27,279 nucleotides of DNA from Proteobacteria bacterium UBA6492 (GTDB taxonomy: Bacteria > Pseudomonadota > Gammaproteobacteria > UBA6429 > Thiohalophilaceae): the NCBI GenBank assembly GCA_002436485.1, contig DJMK01000138.1, positions 1 to 27,279 on the forward strand, given 5' to 3'. The number at the start of each line of letters is the position of its first letter. Position 1 is the first letter of the stretch. The position numbers and the translations under genes were made by a program. Of this stretch, positions 7,198 to 14,771 are shown one piece after another. The notes beneath the pieces were generated by a model. The model was given only the letters and a program-made list of their open reading frames with translations, did no database searches and was not told where the DNA came from.

Positions 7198-8799
7198 CGT
7201 TCCACCGCCCGCAGTGCCCAGGTTCGGGCGAGTGCCGATGGGATACACACCGTTATCATCGTAACCAAAATCCGAATGGCATTTCAGGCAGATTTGATAC
7301 TCGCGTGTCACGTGCGTACTATTTACATCGATGCTGGCGCCGTTGCCCCCATCACCACTCTTGACCAGGTAGTTGGTGGGCAAACTTAGAAAAGCAGTGT
7401 CCCCATAGACCGGTTCCACACCCCAGCTGCCCCGCAGCACACCTGAAGCAATGTTCGTGTGTGATGTATCCGGGTCATGCGCGTGAAAACCCTGCGTGCT
7501 ATCGGCCAGGCCATTGAATAGCGAATTACGCATCACGCGATGCGGATTATGGCAATCCGTGCATTCCGCATGGCGATTCAAAAGACTACCTTTGCCCAAC
7601 AACGAAGTTGGCTCCAGCAGGTCCGCATTGGTGACATCATGCACTTCGGTACCGGCGGCCTGATCCAGCGCCGTGATAGGCATTCGTCTTGGTAATAAAA
7701 ACTCGCTCTGGATATTGGGCACCGAGTTGCCGGTATTACTGATGATCGGAACGGCTGAATGGCACTGGTAACAGGTTTCCTCGATAGCGGGATTACCACC
7801 TATCTTGGGTGATAACAGACTGTCGGTACCTTCGCGTAACAGGCGTTTGGCACCATGGACAGTATGTGCATCATGGCAATTCAAACACGCCGCTTTCCAA
7901 ACAGGCAGGTTGGCAGGAAAATCACGCAGGCTGGCGGCTTGCGCCGTGTATTGCTCATCGGCCACGGTTATGTCGGCATGCGCGGACGTTGCCCAACCCG
8001 CTTTCTTATGACAGGCAAGACACACGATATCAGTGGTGTCACTGAACTGATCGGGAATCGGATTACTTTCCTGGAAACGGTTAAGCCGCAGGAACTTGGC
8101 ATTGACAGTCAAATCGAGATCACGCACATGCGGATCATGACAGCTACCACATTGTACCTGTGGCGCATTACCCGTGCCGGTTGCCTCCAATGGAACAGGT
8201 GGTCGAAGCCCGGGAACACCCACTTCAATGTGAGCTGCGTTGGCGGGATCAAATAATTCGCCGTCCTGCTGGGCCAGGTTCGTGTCATAGGTCAACGATA
8301 TGGGGTGATCATTAGTGAGGTCAGTTCCCAGGTTACGGGTAAACCCACTTTCTAAATTTACTCCCTCGTGCATCACGCCACCTGCGCCTGTGCCAGTCAT
8401 GGGTATGTCGACATTCTGGTTACCGTGCAGGACATTGACCGTTCCCAGCGCCAGAGTGCCGTCGTGACAGGAAAGACATAACTTGGAACTGCCAGCCGGC
8501 TGATCGAGTTGGCCCGCGATGATCTCGGCGTCAAGCGAAGATGATGTATAGGTCGTATAGGTTTGATTTGAGAGCTGACGATTCCATAAAGGCGCACCTG
8601 GCGCATTAGTGGCACCATGCGGTGTATGGCAGAAAACACATATTTCGGATTCAGTGGTTGAAACAGTAGTGCCAGGGCCGCTGGTAGACAGGTTATGTTT
8701 GGTATTGCTGATATCGGAGGTACGCTGCGCCACGCCAGGCATGACCAGCCCCAGCGACAGTATGAATGCAATGATGATGTACTGTATCTGGCGGCGCAT
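7195..8799 (-). CDS. multiheme c-type cytochrome, N-terminal part (8 of 11 hemes), ending at in-frame TGA
   Basis: An exported cytochrome with a signal peptide at residues 1-24 (ending GVAQ) and eight CXXCH motifs in order: CVFCH, CLSCH, CGSCH, CLACH, CLNCH, CYQCH, CTDCH, CLKCH. Doubled motifs of the kind CHTPHG and CHDPH are typical of multiheme electron-transfer cytochromes. The frame stops at TGA (7195-7197) but continues open to 6406 with three more motifs, giving 11 hemes and about 797 positions for the intact protein. The first four motifs match, in sequence and order, those of the 4-heme gene at 17762-18574. Placement beside a barrel, c7 carriers and ResB-CcsA suggests it is the terminal outer-surface or conduit cytochrome of an extracellular electron transfer system (inference). 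Confidence 0.9.
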   Translation of the reverse strand: MRRQIQYIIIAFILSLGLVMPGVAQRTSDISNTKHNLSTSGPGTTVSTTESEICVFCHTPHGATNAPGAPLWNRQLSNQTYTTYTSSSLDAEIIAGQLDQPAGSSKLCLSCHDGTLALGTVNVLHGNQNVDIPMTGTGAGGVMHEGVNLESGFTRNLGTDLTNDHPISLTYDTNLAQQDGELFDPANAAHIEVGVPGLRPPVPLEATGTGNAPQVQCGSCHDPHVRDLDLTVNAKFLRLNRFQESNPIPDQFSDTTDIVCLACHKKAGWATSAHADITVADEQYTAQAASLRDFPANLPVWKAACLNCHDAHTVHGAKRLLREGTDSLLSPKIGGNPAIEETCYQCHSAVPIISNTGNSVPNIQSEFLLPRRMPITALDQAAGTEVHDVTNADLLEPTSLLGKGSLLNRHAECTDCHNPHRVMRNSLFNGLADSTQGFHAHDPDTSHTNIASGVLRGSWGVEPVYGDTAFLSLPTNYLVKSGDGGNGASIDVNSTHVTREYQICLKCHSDFGYDDNGVYPIGTRPNLGTAGGGT

Positions 8800-8801
8800 C
8801 G

Positions 8802-9881
8802 TTACTGGCCCAGATACTGGAACATCACAACCCGACTGTTGAACATATCAGCCACAAATATTCTATTATTTTGATCGATCCACATGCCTGCGGGCAAAAA
8901 GAAATGGCCTATTTCGAGACCAGTACCACCGATGGGTAGCAGCAATTCGCCCTTGTCATCAAATACCAGCAGATGATCGTAGTAACCTTCTATTATATAG
9001 AGGTTGCCATCATCATCCAGTGCCACGCCTTTTGGTCGTGTCAGGTTTCCGACATACAGGCCTCGCCTGCCAACCGTTTTAATTGGTTCACCCGTGGGTG
9101 AGAGCAATTGCACGCGAGCATTCAGGGTATCACTTACGACCAGTGTCTTCCTGGCAAAAGTGATATGCGTTGGTCCGTTAAACTCACCTTTTGCAATACC
9201 ACGCTTGCCAATAACGCGGTGTAAATTGCCATCCGGGGTAAAAACCTTGATGTTATGTGCGGCCGTATCTGCCACATAGACCAGACCGCTGTCCGGATCA
9301 CGCGCCAGTCCTGTTGGGCGCTTTAGTTGCCCCTGGCCAAAACTGCCGAGCGGGTTGCCTTTCCTGTCCAGGCGCACGATACGACCCAGCTCTGCATCGG
9401 CAACCAATATGCGTTCAGTACTTTCGGCCACGATACCAACAGGGGCAATAAATTCATTATCCTGATCGGCCATGTTCCAGCTATGCAAACGTGATTCTCG
9501 CTCATCGAATACAAATATGGCTCTTTTCCCGATATCCGTTACGTATATTCGTCCATCAAGCACGATACCGCTTTGTGGTCTGTCAAGCTGGTTGGGATCC
9601 TGTTCGGAACCATCCAGCCCGACTAGCCATTGCATAAATTTAGAAACACTATTGGAATCGGTGTTTTCTGCTACGGTAAAATTTGTTTCACCCAGCAACA
9701 ATCCCGCGTAGCGATAGCGTGGAACTTCCGGTAACGCTGGCCAGACAGTTTGTGCCTTGCCCTGCTGTTCGGAAAAATAATCGATTTTCATAGGGGGTGA
9801 TGCGCATCCGTATAACAACAATAGCCCCATAAAGACCAGGATGTATTCTTTATACAGACTTGTTATTTTAACTATGGACAC
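8802..9881 (-). CDS. NHL-repeat six-bladed beta-propeller lipoprotein
   Basis: A 359-residue protein with a lipoprotein signal (LLLLYGC at about residues 20-26) and six NHL-type blades, recognisable by repeats such as RIYVTDIGKRAIFVFD, LVYVADTAAHNIKVF, NLYIIEGYYDHLLVF and RIFVADMFNSRVVMF. NHL propellers usually act as protein-interaction or scaffold modules; three are found in this locus. It overlaps the preceding NHL gene by ten bases and ends three bases before the 11-heme cytochrome, so all three are likely co-translated. Its N-terminal linker (P-x-x-P-R-Y-x-Y) and the last blade resemble the NHL protein at 19527-20651, its closest paralog in the window. Confidence 0.88.
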   Translation of the reverse strand: MSIVKITSLYKEYILVFMGLLLLYGCASPPMKIDYFSEQQGKAQTVWPALPEVPRYRYAGLLLGETNFTVAENTDSNSVSKFMQWLVGLDGSEQDPNQLDRPQSGIVLDGRIYVTDIGKRAIFVFDERESRLHSWNMADQDNEFIAPVGIVAESTERILVADAELGRIVRLDRKGNPLGSFGQGQLKRPTGLARDPDSGLVYVADTAAHNIKVFTPDGNLHRVIGKRGIAKGEFNGPTHITFARKTLVVSDTLNARVQLLSPTGEPIKTVGRRGLYVGNLTRPKGVALDDDGNLYIIEGYYDHLLVFDDKGELLLPIGGTGLEIGHFFLPAGMWIDQNNRIFVADMFNSRVVMFQYLGQ

Positions 9882-10837
9882 GTTGATGGAACCCTAAGCG
9901 CAGTAACCGTGGCAGCGCTACTATCAACAACGTATAAAAAATCATTTTCGTCACTCCACAAATCCGTAATACGTTGTACACGAAACCCGGCTTTCTCCAT
10001 ATTTAATGTTAGCCAATTGCCGGCTTTTTCATCCAGCATAAATACGTCATTATTATGCTGATCAGCTATAAATATACGCCCGCGCCTGTCAATTGCCAGT
10101 GATACGGCATTTGGTATATCTGGCAGTGCTACCCTGCCGCGAACCTGCCCGGTAAACGAAATGATATGCACAGCACGCGCGCGGCTATCCAGTACATAGA
10201 TACCTGCCGGACCTTCGGCCAGCGCTATCACCGAGCGAAATGGACTGCGTCGATCGGCCTGGTCACCGATAACCCGAGTGACCTCACCCAGCCTGTTAAA
10301 AAATAGCAAGCTGTTGGTGGCCTGGTCTGCCACTACGATCTCACCCAGCCTGGATGGTGCCAATACATCGATCGGCGTAACCAGACCGGCATTTTGGCCC
10401 AGGCTGCGCTCCAGCTGACCATCTGGTCGGTAGATATCAATCAGGCGCCTGCCATCATCGACAATATATAGAAACCTCGCATGATCCACATACAGGCCAC
10501 GCGGACCCTGCCCGCGTGCTGCTACTAACGGTGTAAAATTTTGCATGGCCATATTGATCCTGAACACATAACCATTTGTCGGATCCAGCACAAAGACATC
10601 ATTGTCCCTGGCGGCAACCTGTATTGGTCGCATTAAACGAACATAGCGTGGCAGTACAGAAGGAACGCTACCTGCACGGGGATTATTAACAGTCTGCCCA
10701 CTTTGCAAGTAATTTATGGCATATACATCTACGACCAGGTCGCCCGGCTTGATGCATGATTGTGGTGGCATTCCCGGCGAAGTGCCGCAGGCAACAGTGA
10801 CAAGGATGAGGGTAACAGTGAATAAGTATTTTACCAT
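9872..10837 (-). CDS. NHL-type beta-propeller lipoprotein
   Basis: A 321-residue protein with a lipobox (VTVAC at about residues 13-17) and about six divergent NHL blades (for example FLYIVDDGRRLIDIYRPDG, EIVVADQATNSLLFF, GIYVLDSRARAVHII, RIFIADQHNNDVFML, FLYVVDSSAATVTAL). Two further cysteines, at SCIKPG near the N-terminus and STCP at the very end, could join the ends of the propeller by a disulfide. It overlaps the c7 cytochrome upstream by seven bases and the next NHL gene by ten. Its blades are more divergent than those of the other two NHL proteins. Probable role: periplasmic or outer-membrane scaffold for the cytochrome complex (inference). Confidence 0.85.
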   Translation of the reverse strand: MVKYLFTVTLILVTVACGTSPGMPPQSCIKPGDLVVDVYAINYLQSGQTVNNPRAGSVPSVLPRYVRLMRPIQVAARDNDVFVLDPTNGYVFRINMAMQNFTPLVAARGQGPRGLYVDHARFLYIVDDGRRLIDIYRPDGQLERSLGQNAGLVTPIDVLAPSRLGEIVVADQATNSLLFFNRLGEVTRVIGDQADRRSPFRSVIALAEGPAGIYVLDSRARAVHIISFTGQVRGRVALPDIPNAVSLAIDRRGRIFIADQHNNDVFMLDEKAGNWLTLNMEKAGFRVQRITDLWSDENDFLYVVDSSAATVTALRVPSTCP

Positions 10838-11214
10838 TTGCCCGGCCCAAGCGTTTCATGTCCGCCGTAGATACCGCTTTTGGTACCTGGCTTGCCGGAA
10901 TGGCACAGTTCACAGTTTTCTGTTGGCCAGGCGATCACACCATTATGACAGGCACCGCAGAATTCGCCGTTAATAATTTGTTGCATGGTCACGTCGTTGG
11001 CACCGGCGCGCATCTCGAATCCAAGTTCCGTGTGACACACCTTGCACCGAAAACGTATTCGATGAAACCAGTGCGGAAATACTACCGGACGTACTCCCTC
11101 GGCTTCCGAACGTTTATTGAGCACCACGTCACCATATTCTCCGTATGCGACTGAAGAACACAGTACCAGGAATACAACAAAGCCCGATATTTTACCAAGG
11201 GACGACCTGAACAA
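10831..11214 (-). CDS. triheme c7-type cytochrome, type A' (short)
   Basis: A 127-residue periplasmic cytochrome with a signal peptide (cleavage near VAYG-EYGD) and three CXXCH motifs: CKVCH, CGACH, CELCH. The segment VVFPHWFHRIRFRCKVCH contains the upstream histidines that act as distal ligands in c7/c3-type bis-His cytochromes. About two thirds of residues match the type A protein at 14303-14737 over the mature core, so the two are clear paralogs. It is the last member of the mirror-ordered block and overlaps the NHL gene downstream. Likely role: small periplasmic electron carrier. Confidence 0.92.
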   Translation of the reverse strand: MFRSSLGKISGFVVFLVLCSSVAYGEYGDVVLNKRSEAEGVRPVVFPHWFHRIRFRCKVCHTELGFEMRAGANDVTMQQIINGEFCGACHNGVIAWPTENCELCHSGKPGTKSGIYGGHETLGPGKW

Positions 11215-11254
11215 AATTTCTCCCCTAACACGTTATGCAAGCAACCGAGCAAGA

Positions 11255-11800
11255 CTATTTGCTGGCCTTTCGCTTCTTGCCAACACTATGACAACGGTCG
11301 CATTCTGTTAGAGGGAATGACACCGCTCCGTGACAGCGACCGCAATATTTCCCCTGTAGTATATCGAACATACTGACCGGTGTAGCACCTGCTTTTGATT
11401 TAAATATGTGATCGTGACAGCTGGCACAGTCCATCCATTCTGTATGCGCACGGTGCGGAAACAGCACATTTGGCATCTCTAAAGTGTCTTCCATAATTAT
11501 ATCTGTGTCCAGACGTTCTAATTTACCCTGCTTGTTCAAATGAGTACGTGGTTTGATATGACCATCGCGCAATGCCTTGACCCAGTTTACCTGGTTACCG
11601 GCTGTATCAGGTGGCAGCACACTCAAGGCTTCTGCTGGATTCTGAAGAACACCGATCGCACTGCTGGCTGGATCATGAATGCCGTCGTCTTTTATAGGTT
11701 TCCATTTTCGAACAGGTTGCTGTTCCGCGATGGATATGTAGCTGAACGATAAACCCGTGATAAGAGTAATAAGTAAAACTGAATTAACTGCTCGCCTCAT
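11255..11800 (-). CDS. triheme c7-type cytochrome, type B' (long)
   Basis: A 181-residue exported protein with an N-terminal signal peptide, a region of about 90 residues without heme motifs (beginning DGIHDP and including a VNWVKALRDG motif), and a C-terminal c7-like module with CASCH, CGRCH and CDRCH preceded by the ligand histidines in LFPHRAHTEWMDC. Domain order and the DGIHDP, PHxxHTEW and CGxCHG motifs are shared with type B at 13677-14306, its paralog. It starts four bases after the helical gene C' stops and is followed by A' after 40 bp. Confidence 0.92.
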   Translation of the reverse strand: MRRAVNSVLLITLITGLSFSYISIAEQQPVRKWKPIKDDGIHDPASSAIGVLQNPAEALSVLPPDTAGNQVNWVKALRDGHIKPRTHLNKQGKLERLDTDIIMEDTLEMPNVLFPHRAHTEWMDCASCHDHIFKSKAGATPVSMFDILQGKYCGRCHGAVSFPLTECDRCHSVGKKRKASK

Positions 11801-11803
11801 AAA

Positions 11804-12703
11804 TTACCCGGGTATATAAATGCCAGCACCGCGAATAGCGCGCACCAGATCCTGGGTAGATGATTCCAGCACTTCGACCGCTCTGGCATATTCACCGTCT
11901 TCAGCCAGTTTCTCTGCATCAGCGCGTAACTTGCTAGCTCGATCCAGATAAGGCGCCACCATGTTTTTTATACTTTTATTTTCAAGCTTCTCTTTCAACA
12001 GCACACTGATCAACATTTTATGAGTGTCATTGCGATCCAGTTCATAATGGTATTCTTGTTCCTTGTTTTCAAAATGCAGCGTTCTGACTAACGTGTCACC
12101 ACCACGCATACTTTCGATCGCTTTTTTCGACAAGGTATAGGCTTTGTCCAGCTCATCGCGGGCTTCGTCTAGTTTACCGGCTTTGCGAAGCGCATCTGCC
12201 CGGTTTAGCTGTGGTTGAACAAGATCTCGGAGTTCACCCGCTGCCGTGCCATCCTGTTTTTCTTTCGCGATACGCTCATGTGCACTCAACAATGCATTAA
12301 CGGTCTGCAGCCTGTTTTCATAGTCTGTGTTTTTTTTCGGACCAGTAACTGTATTCTGCTCGGCCAAGCGGACTGCCTCGAGAAATGTTTTCATCGCGGC
12401 AGACAGCTGGCGTTGTGCTTCAGTATCGTCACCATTTTGCATTGCCTGCTCGCCTTTTTGCAGCATATTTCTGGCATCCTGATAGCGATCCCTGGCTTCT
12501 TGCACATGACTTTTATCTAATTGTTGTGCTGCTGATGAATGCAGAACCAGTTTTTGCACCGACTCCAGTTGCAATACGGATTTGCTTTTATCCTGAGCAA
12601 AAACGACTGCTGCACTAAATAACAGGATGCATAACACAACGAGAACCGGAAATATTTTGCCGGGAACGTATCCTGTTCTGGGCATTGCTTTGCGTGAATT
12701 CAT
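11804..12703 (-). CDS. exported helical coiled-coil protein, type C' (unrecognised)
   Basis: A 299-residue protein with a signal peptide (about residues 15-36, ending VVFAQ) and an almost wholly alpha-helical mature part rich in Glu, Lys, Gln, Ala and Leu, with TPR-like hairpins (for example LRKAGKLDEARDELDKAYTL, GDDTEAQRQLSAAMKTF). It has no cysteine in the mature part and no heme motif. It shares with its neighbour at 12736-13674 the block HFENKEQEYHYELDRNDTHKM and the C-terminal ending 'RAIRGAGIYIP', so the two are paralogs of a family I cannot name. Position between triheme cytochrome pairs suggests a periplasmic scaffold or spacer for the carriers, but function is unknown. Confidence 0.85.
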   Translation of the reverse strand: MNSRKAMPRTGYVPGKIFPVLVVLCILLFSAAVVFAQDKSKSVLQLESVQKLVLHSSAAQQLDKSHVQEARDRYQDARNMLQKGEQAMQNGDDTEAQRQLSAAMKTFLEAVRLAEQNTVTGPKKNTDYENRLQTVNALLSAHERIAKEKQDGTAAGELRDLVQPQLNRADALRKAGKLDEARDELDKAYTLSKKAIESMRGGDTLVRTLHFENKEQEYHYELDRNDTHKMLISVLLKEKLENKSIKNMVAPYLDRASKLRADAEKLAEDGEYARAVEVLESSTQDLVRAIRGAGIYIPG

Positions 12704-12735
12704 AATTACCTTCCTGCCTGATTAAATTGCACAAC

Positions 12736-13674
12736 TCATGGGATAAACATGCCGCCCATACGTAGTGCCCTGATTAATTTGTCGGTTCCCTCTTCCATTA
12801 ATTGTTTGGCGCCCGCTACATCCTTACGCTGCATAAGTTCGTCTGCCTCTGCCCGCATTTTGTTATTTTCATCAAGCATATTGTTATAAATTTTTATGGC
12901 GTCTTTGGATGGCTGGTTCTGTGCCATCATCAATTTCACCAGCATTTCATGGCTACGATTTCTTTCCGCTTCATATCGATACTCTTCTTCGACGGATGCA
13001 AACTCAAGCGAGTGGACCAGTGTCTCCTTGGCGCGAATATGGGCCAGGGCACGTTCAACCATTAAGGCTGCCTTCTGCAATTGGTTCTGTGCATTTTTTA
13101 AATCCGAACCGGCTGCCAGCCGATCTGCCTCTGCACGATATCGCTCAAATTGCTCGAGATTGATGTAATCGTGAATTTTGGTGTTCTTTTCCTTGCTAAT
13201 ATTGGTTAGCGCATCATAAAAACCATCGATACGCCGATGGGCTTCCTCATAGTTTTTTTGCGCCTGTTCCTGTTCGCTTTTGCTACTGCGTCGTGAGCGC
13301 AACACCCTGGTAATATTGCTTAATGCCTCATCGATCTGTTCCTGCGCACCCGCAAGGTCTCCTTTCTTGAGCAACTTGTCAGCTAATTGTCGTGATAAGG
13401 TGGCGTTTTTAAGAAGCTCTGGGCTCTCTGCTTCCCAACCTACGTCAGTGGTATCAACACCTCTTTCATATTTTTTGATCAGGTGATCAAATAACTGGAA
13501 CTTGTTTCTGACATAGCTTTCCGTCGGTTGTTGCTGTTGCATACGGTTATAGTCAGTAATTCGAGTATTGCTTGTTTGCTGCTGGGCCAATGCAATATCA
13601 GTTAGCACCAGCATTGCCACAGTCATCACCGCGACTGGCAACACCCTATCCCCCTTGTTTACAAATGCATGCAT
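12736..13674 (-). CDS. exported helical coiled-coil protein, type C (unrecognised)
   Basis: A 312-residue protein with a signal peptide (about residues 12-31, ending IALAQ), then long charged helices. Repeated hairpins include LADKLLKKGDLAGAQEQID, AGSDLKNAQNQLQKAA and MQRKDVAGAKQLMEEG. The paralogous block EFASVEEEYRYEAERNRSHEM and the C-terminus RALRMGGMFIP match protein C' next door (32 bp away). No cysteines or cofactor motifs are present. It begins three bases after the type B cytochrome ends. The adjacent C and C' copies form the centre of the mirror-ordered block. I do not recognise the family. Confidence 0.85.
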   Translation of the reverse strand: MHAFVNKGDRVLPVAVMTVAMLVLTDIALAQQQTSNTRITDYNRMQQQQPTESYVRNKFQLFDHLIKKYERGVDTTDVGWEAESPELLKNATLSRQLADKLLKKGDLAGAQEQIDEALSNITRVLRSRRSSKSEQEQAQKNYEEAHRRIDGFYDALTNISKEKNTKIHDYINLEQFERYRAEADRLAAGSDLKNAQNQLQKAALMVERALAHIRAKETLVHSLEFASVEEEYRYEAERNRSHEMLVKLMMAQNQPSKDAIKIYNNMLDENNKMRAEADELMQRKDVAGAKQLMEEGTDKLIRALRMGGMFIP

Positions 13675-13676
13675 TA

Positions 13677-14306
13677 TTATTTAGCCTGTTTGTCTGACTT
13701 ATTCTTTTTATTTGCTGTTTTTGTCGGCTTGGGTTTTGAATGGCAACGACGACATTCTGAAACAGGGAATGCCACCTTGCCATGACAAACACCACATTTC
13801 TCGCCCAGCAGAATTGAAGCCATACTAATCTGGTTCGCACCTTTCTGAGGTATAAAAATGGCCGGGTGACAATTGGCGCAATCCAGCCATTCGGTATGTT
13901 GTTTATGGGGATAAACTACGTCCGGCATCGAACCCTTTACTTCCCTGACGATATTCAGGTCCATGATGATCGGCTGTGATTTTGTATCTACTCTGTCATT
14001 CCGCGGATTGATCTTTTTGTCCTGGAGCGCCTTCATCCAGTCAATATAATTACCCGATTTACCTTTTGGTAACTGTTGAAATGCCTCTTTGGGTGGCTGC
14101 AACAATTGTGTTCCATTATTGTTAGGATCATGTATGCCGTCAGTCATGGGTGACGGATTTCGCTTGGAGGGTGGATCCATCAAACGATTAAATGTATTCG
14201 GGTCATCCGCACCTGTCACACTGGTACTCACAACGAGAATCAATCCAAACATCAGGTGAATCTTGAGCCTGCCTGTCATTGCATTATTCTTTTTCATGAC
14301 GATCAC
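13677..14306 (-). CDS. triheme c7-type cytochrome, type B (long)
   Basis: A 209-residue exported cytochrome; the ATG at 14306 overlaps the stop of the type A gene by four bases, and a second ATG three codons in is possible. Signal peptide to about residue 33 (SVTGADD), heme-free N-terminal region with DGIHDP and IDWMKALQDK, then CANCH, CGVCH and CRRCH in a c7-like module preceded by VYPHKQHTEWLDC. The C-terminus is a lysine-rich tail of about 20 residues that is absent from cytochrome cores and could aid docking to acidic partners. Paralog of type B' at 11255-11800. Confidence 0.92.
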   Translation of the reverse strand: MIVMKKNNAMTGRLKIHLMFGLILVVSTSVTGADDPNTFNRLMDPPSKRNPSPMTDGIHDPNNNGTQLLQPPKEAFQQLPKGKSGNYIDWMKALQDKKINPRNDRVDTKSQPIIMDLNIVREVKGSMPDVVYPHKQHTEWLDCANCHPAIFIPQKGANQISMASILLGEKCGVCHGKVAFPVSECRRCHSKPKPTKTANKKNKSDKQAK

Positions 14307-14737
14307 TTTTTGTCTTCAGTCTTGTTTTGATCGGGCTTGATCAGTTTCTGCAAGGTGCTTTCATGGACCTGTGTTGGCGTTCCGACTGGCGCTGAATGAC
14401 ATATATTGCAGTTCTCAATCGACCAGGCTATTTCACCATTGTGGCAGGCTCCGCAATACTGGCCATCAATAATTTTTACCATATTGATATCATTTCCGCC
14501 GGCCTTGAACTCAAACCCAAGATCACCGTGACAGACCTTGCACCTGAACCGGATACGGTGGAACCAGTGCGGAAACACGACCGGTGGCATACCTGCCTTA
14601 TCAGAATAGTTATTGATTACCACATCGCCAAACTCTGCTTTAACCTGACCGGTTGGCGCGAACGTTATCACCAGCAATGCAGCGATCATCACACTATATT
14701 TAATATGATCTATAAGTCGATTTTTTTGCTTATTCAT
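14303..14737 (-). CDS. triheme c7-type cytochrome, type A (short)
   Basis: A 144-residue exported cytochrome with a signal peptide (ending QVKA-EFGD at about residue 34) and three heme motifs: CKVCH, CGACH, CNICH. The block VVFPHWFHRIRFRCKVCH is identical to that of A' at 10831-11214, and about two thirds of the core matches. The C-terminal tail is longer and charged. It begins 34 bp after the beta-barrel gene and overlaps type B by four bases, so it is the first of the six small genes in the mirror-ordered block. Predicted periplasmic electron carrier that could hand electrons to or from the barrel-bound cytochrome. Confidence 0.92.
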   Translation of the reverse strand: MNKQKNRLIDHIKYSVMIAALLVITFAPTGQVKAEFGDVVINNYSDKAGMPPVVFPHWFHRIRFRCKVCHGDLGFEFKAGGNDINMVKIIDGQYCGACHNGEIAWSIENCNICHSAPVGTPTQVHESTLQKLIKPDQNKTEDKK

Positions 14738-14771
14738 CAGTTTTTCAGCCTAATGTTGCTTAGTTTTCCAG

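Noticed and set aside
7150..7200. TGA at 7195 as a selenocysteine codon
   Set aside because: No clear stem-loop of bacterial SECIS type follows within the next 40 bases, and no selenocysteine genes are in the window; heme cytochromes of this kind are not known to need selenocysteine. Kept only as a remote option.
6661..8256. Plus-strand open frames of 130-170 codons opposite the 11-heme cytochrome
   Set aside because: They are antisense readings of a clear multiheme gene, with no ribosome sites and no recognisable protein features.
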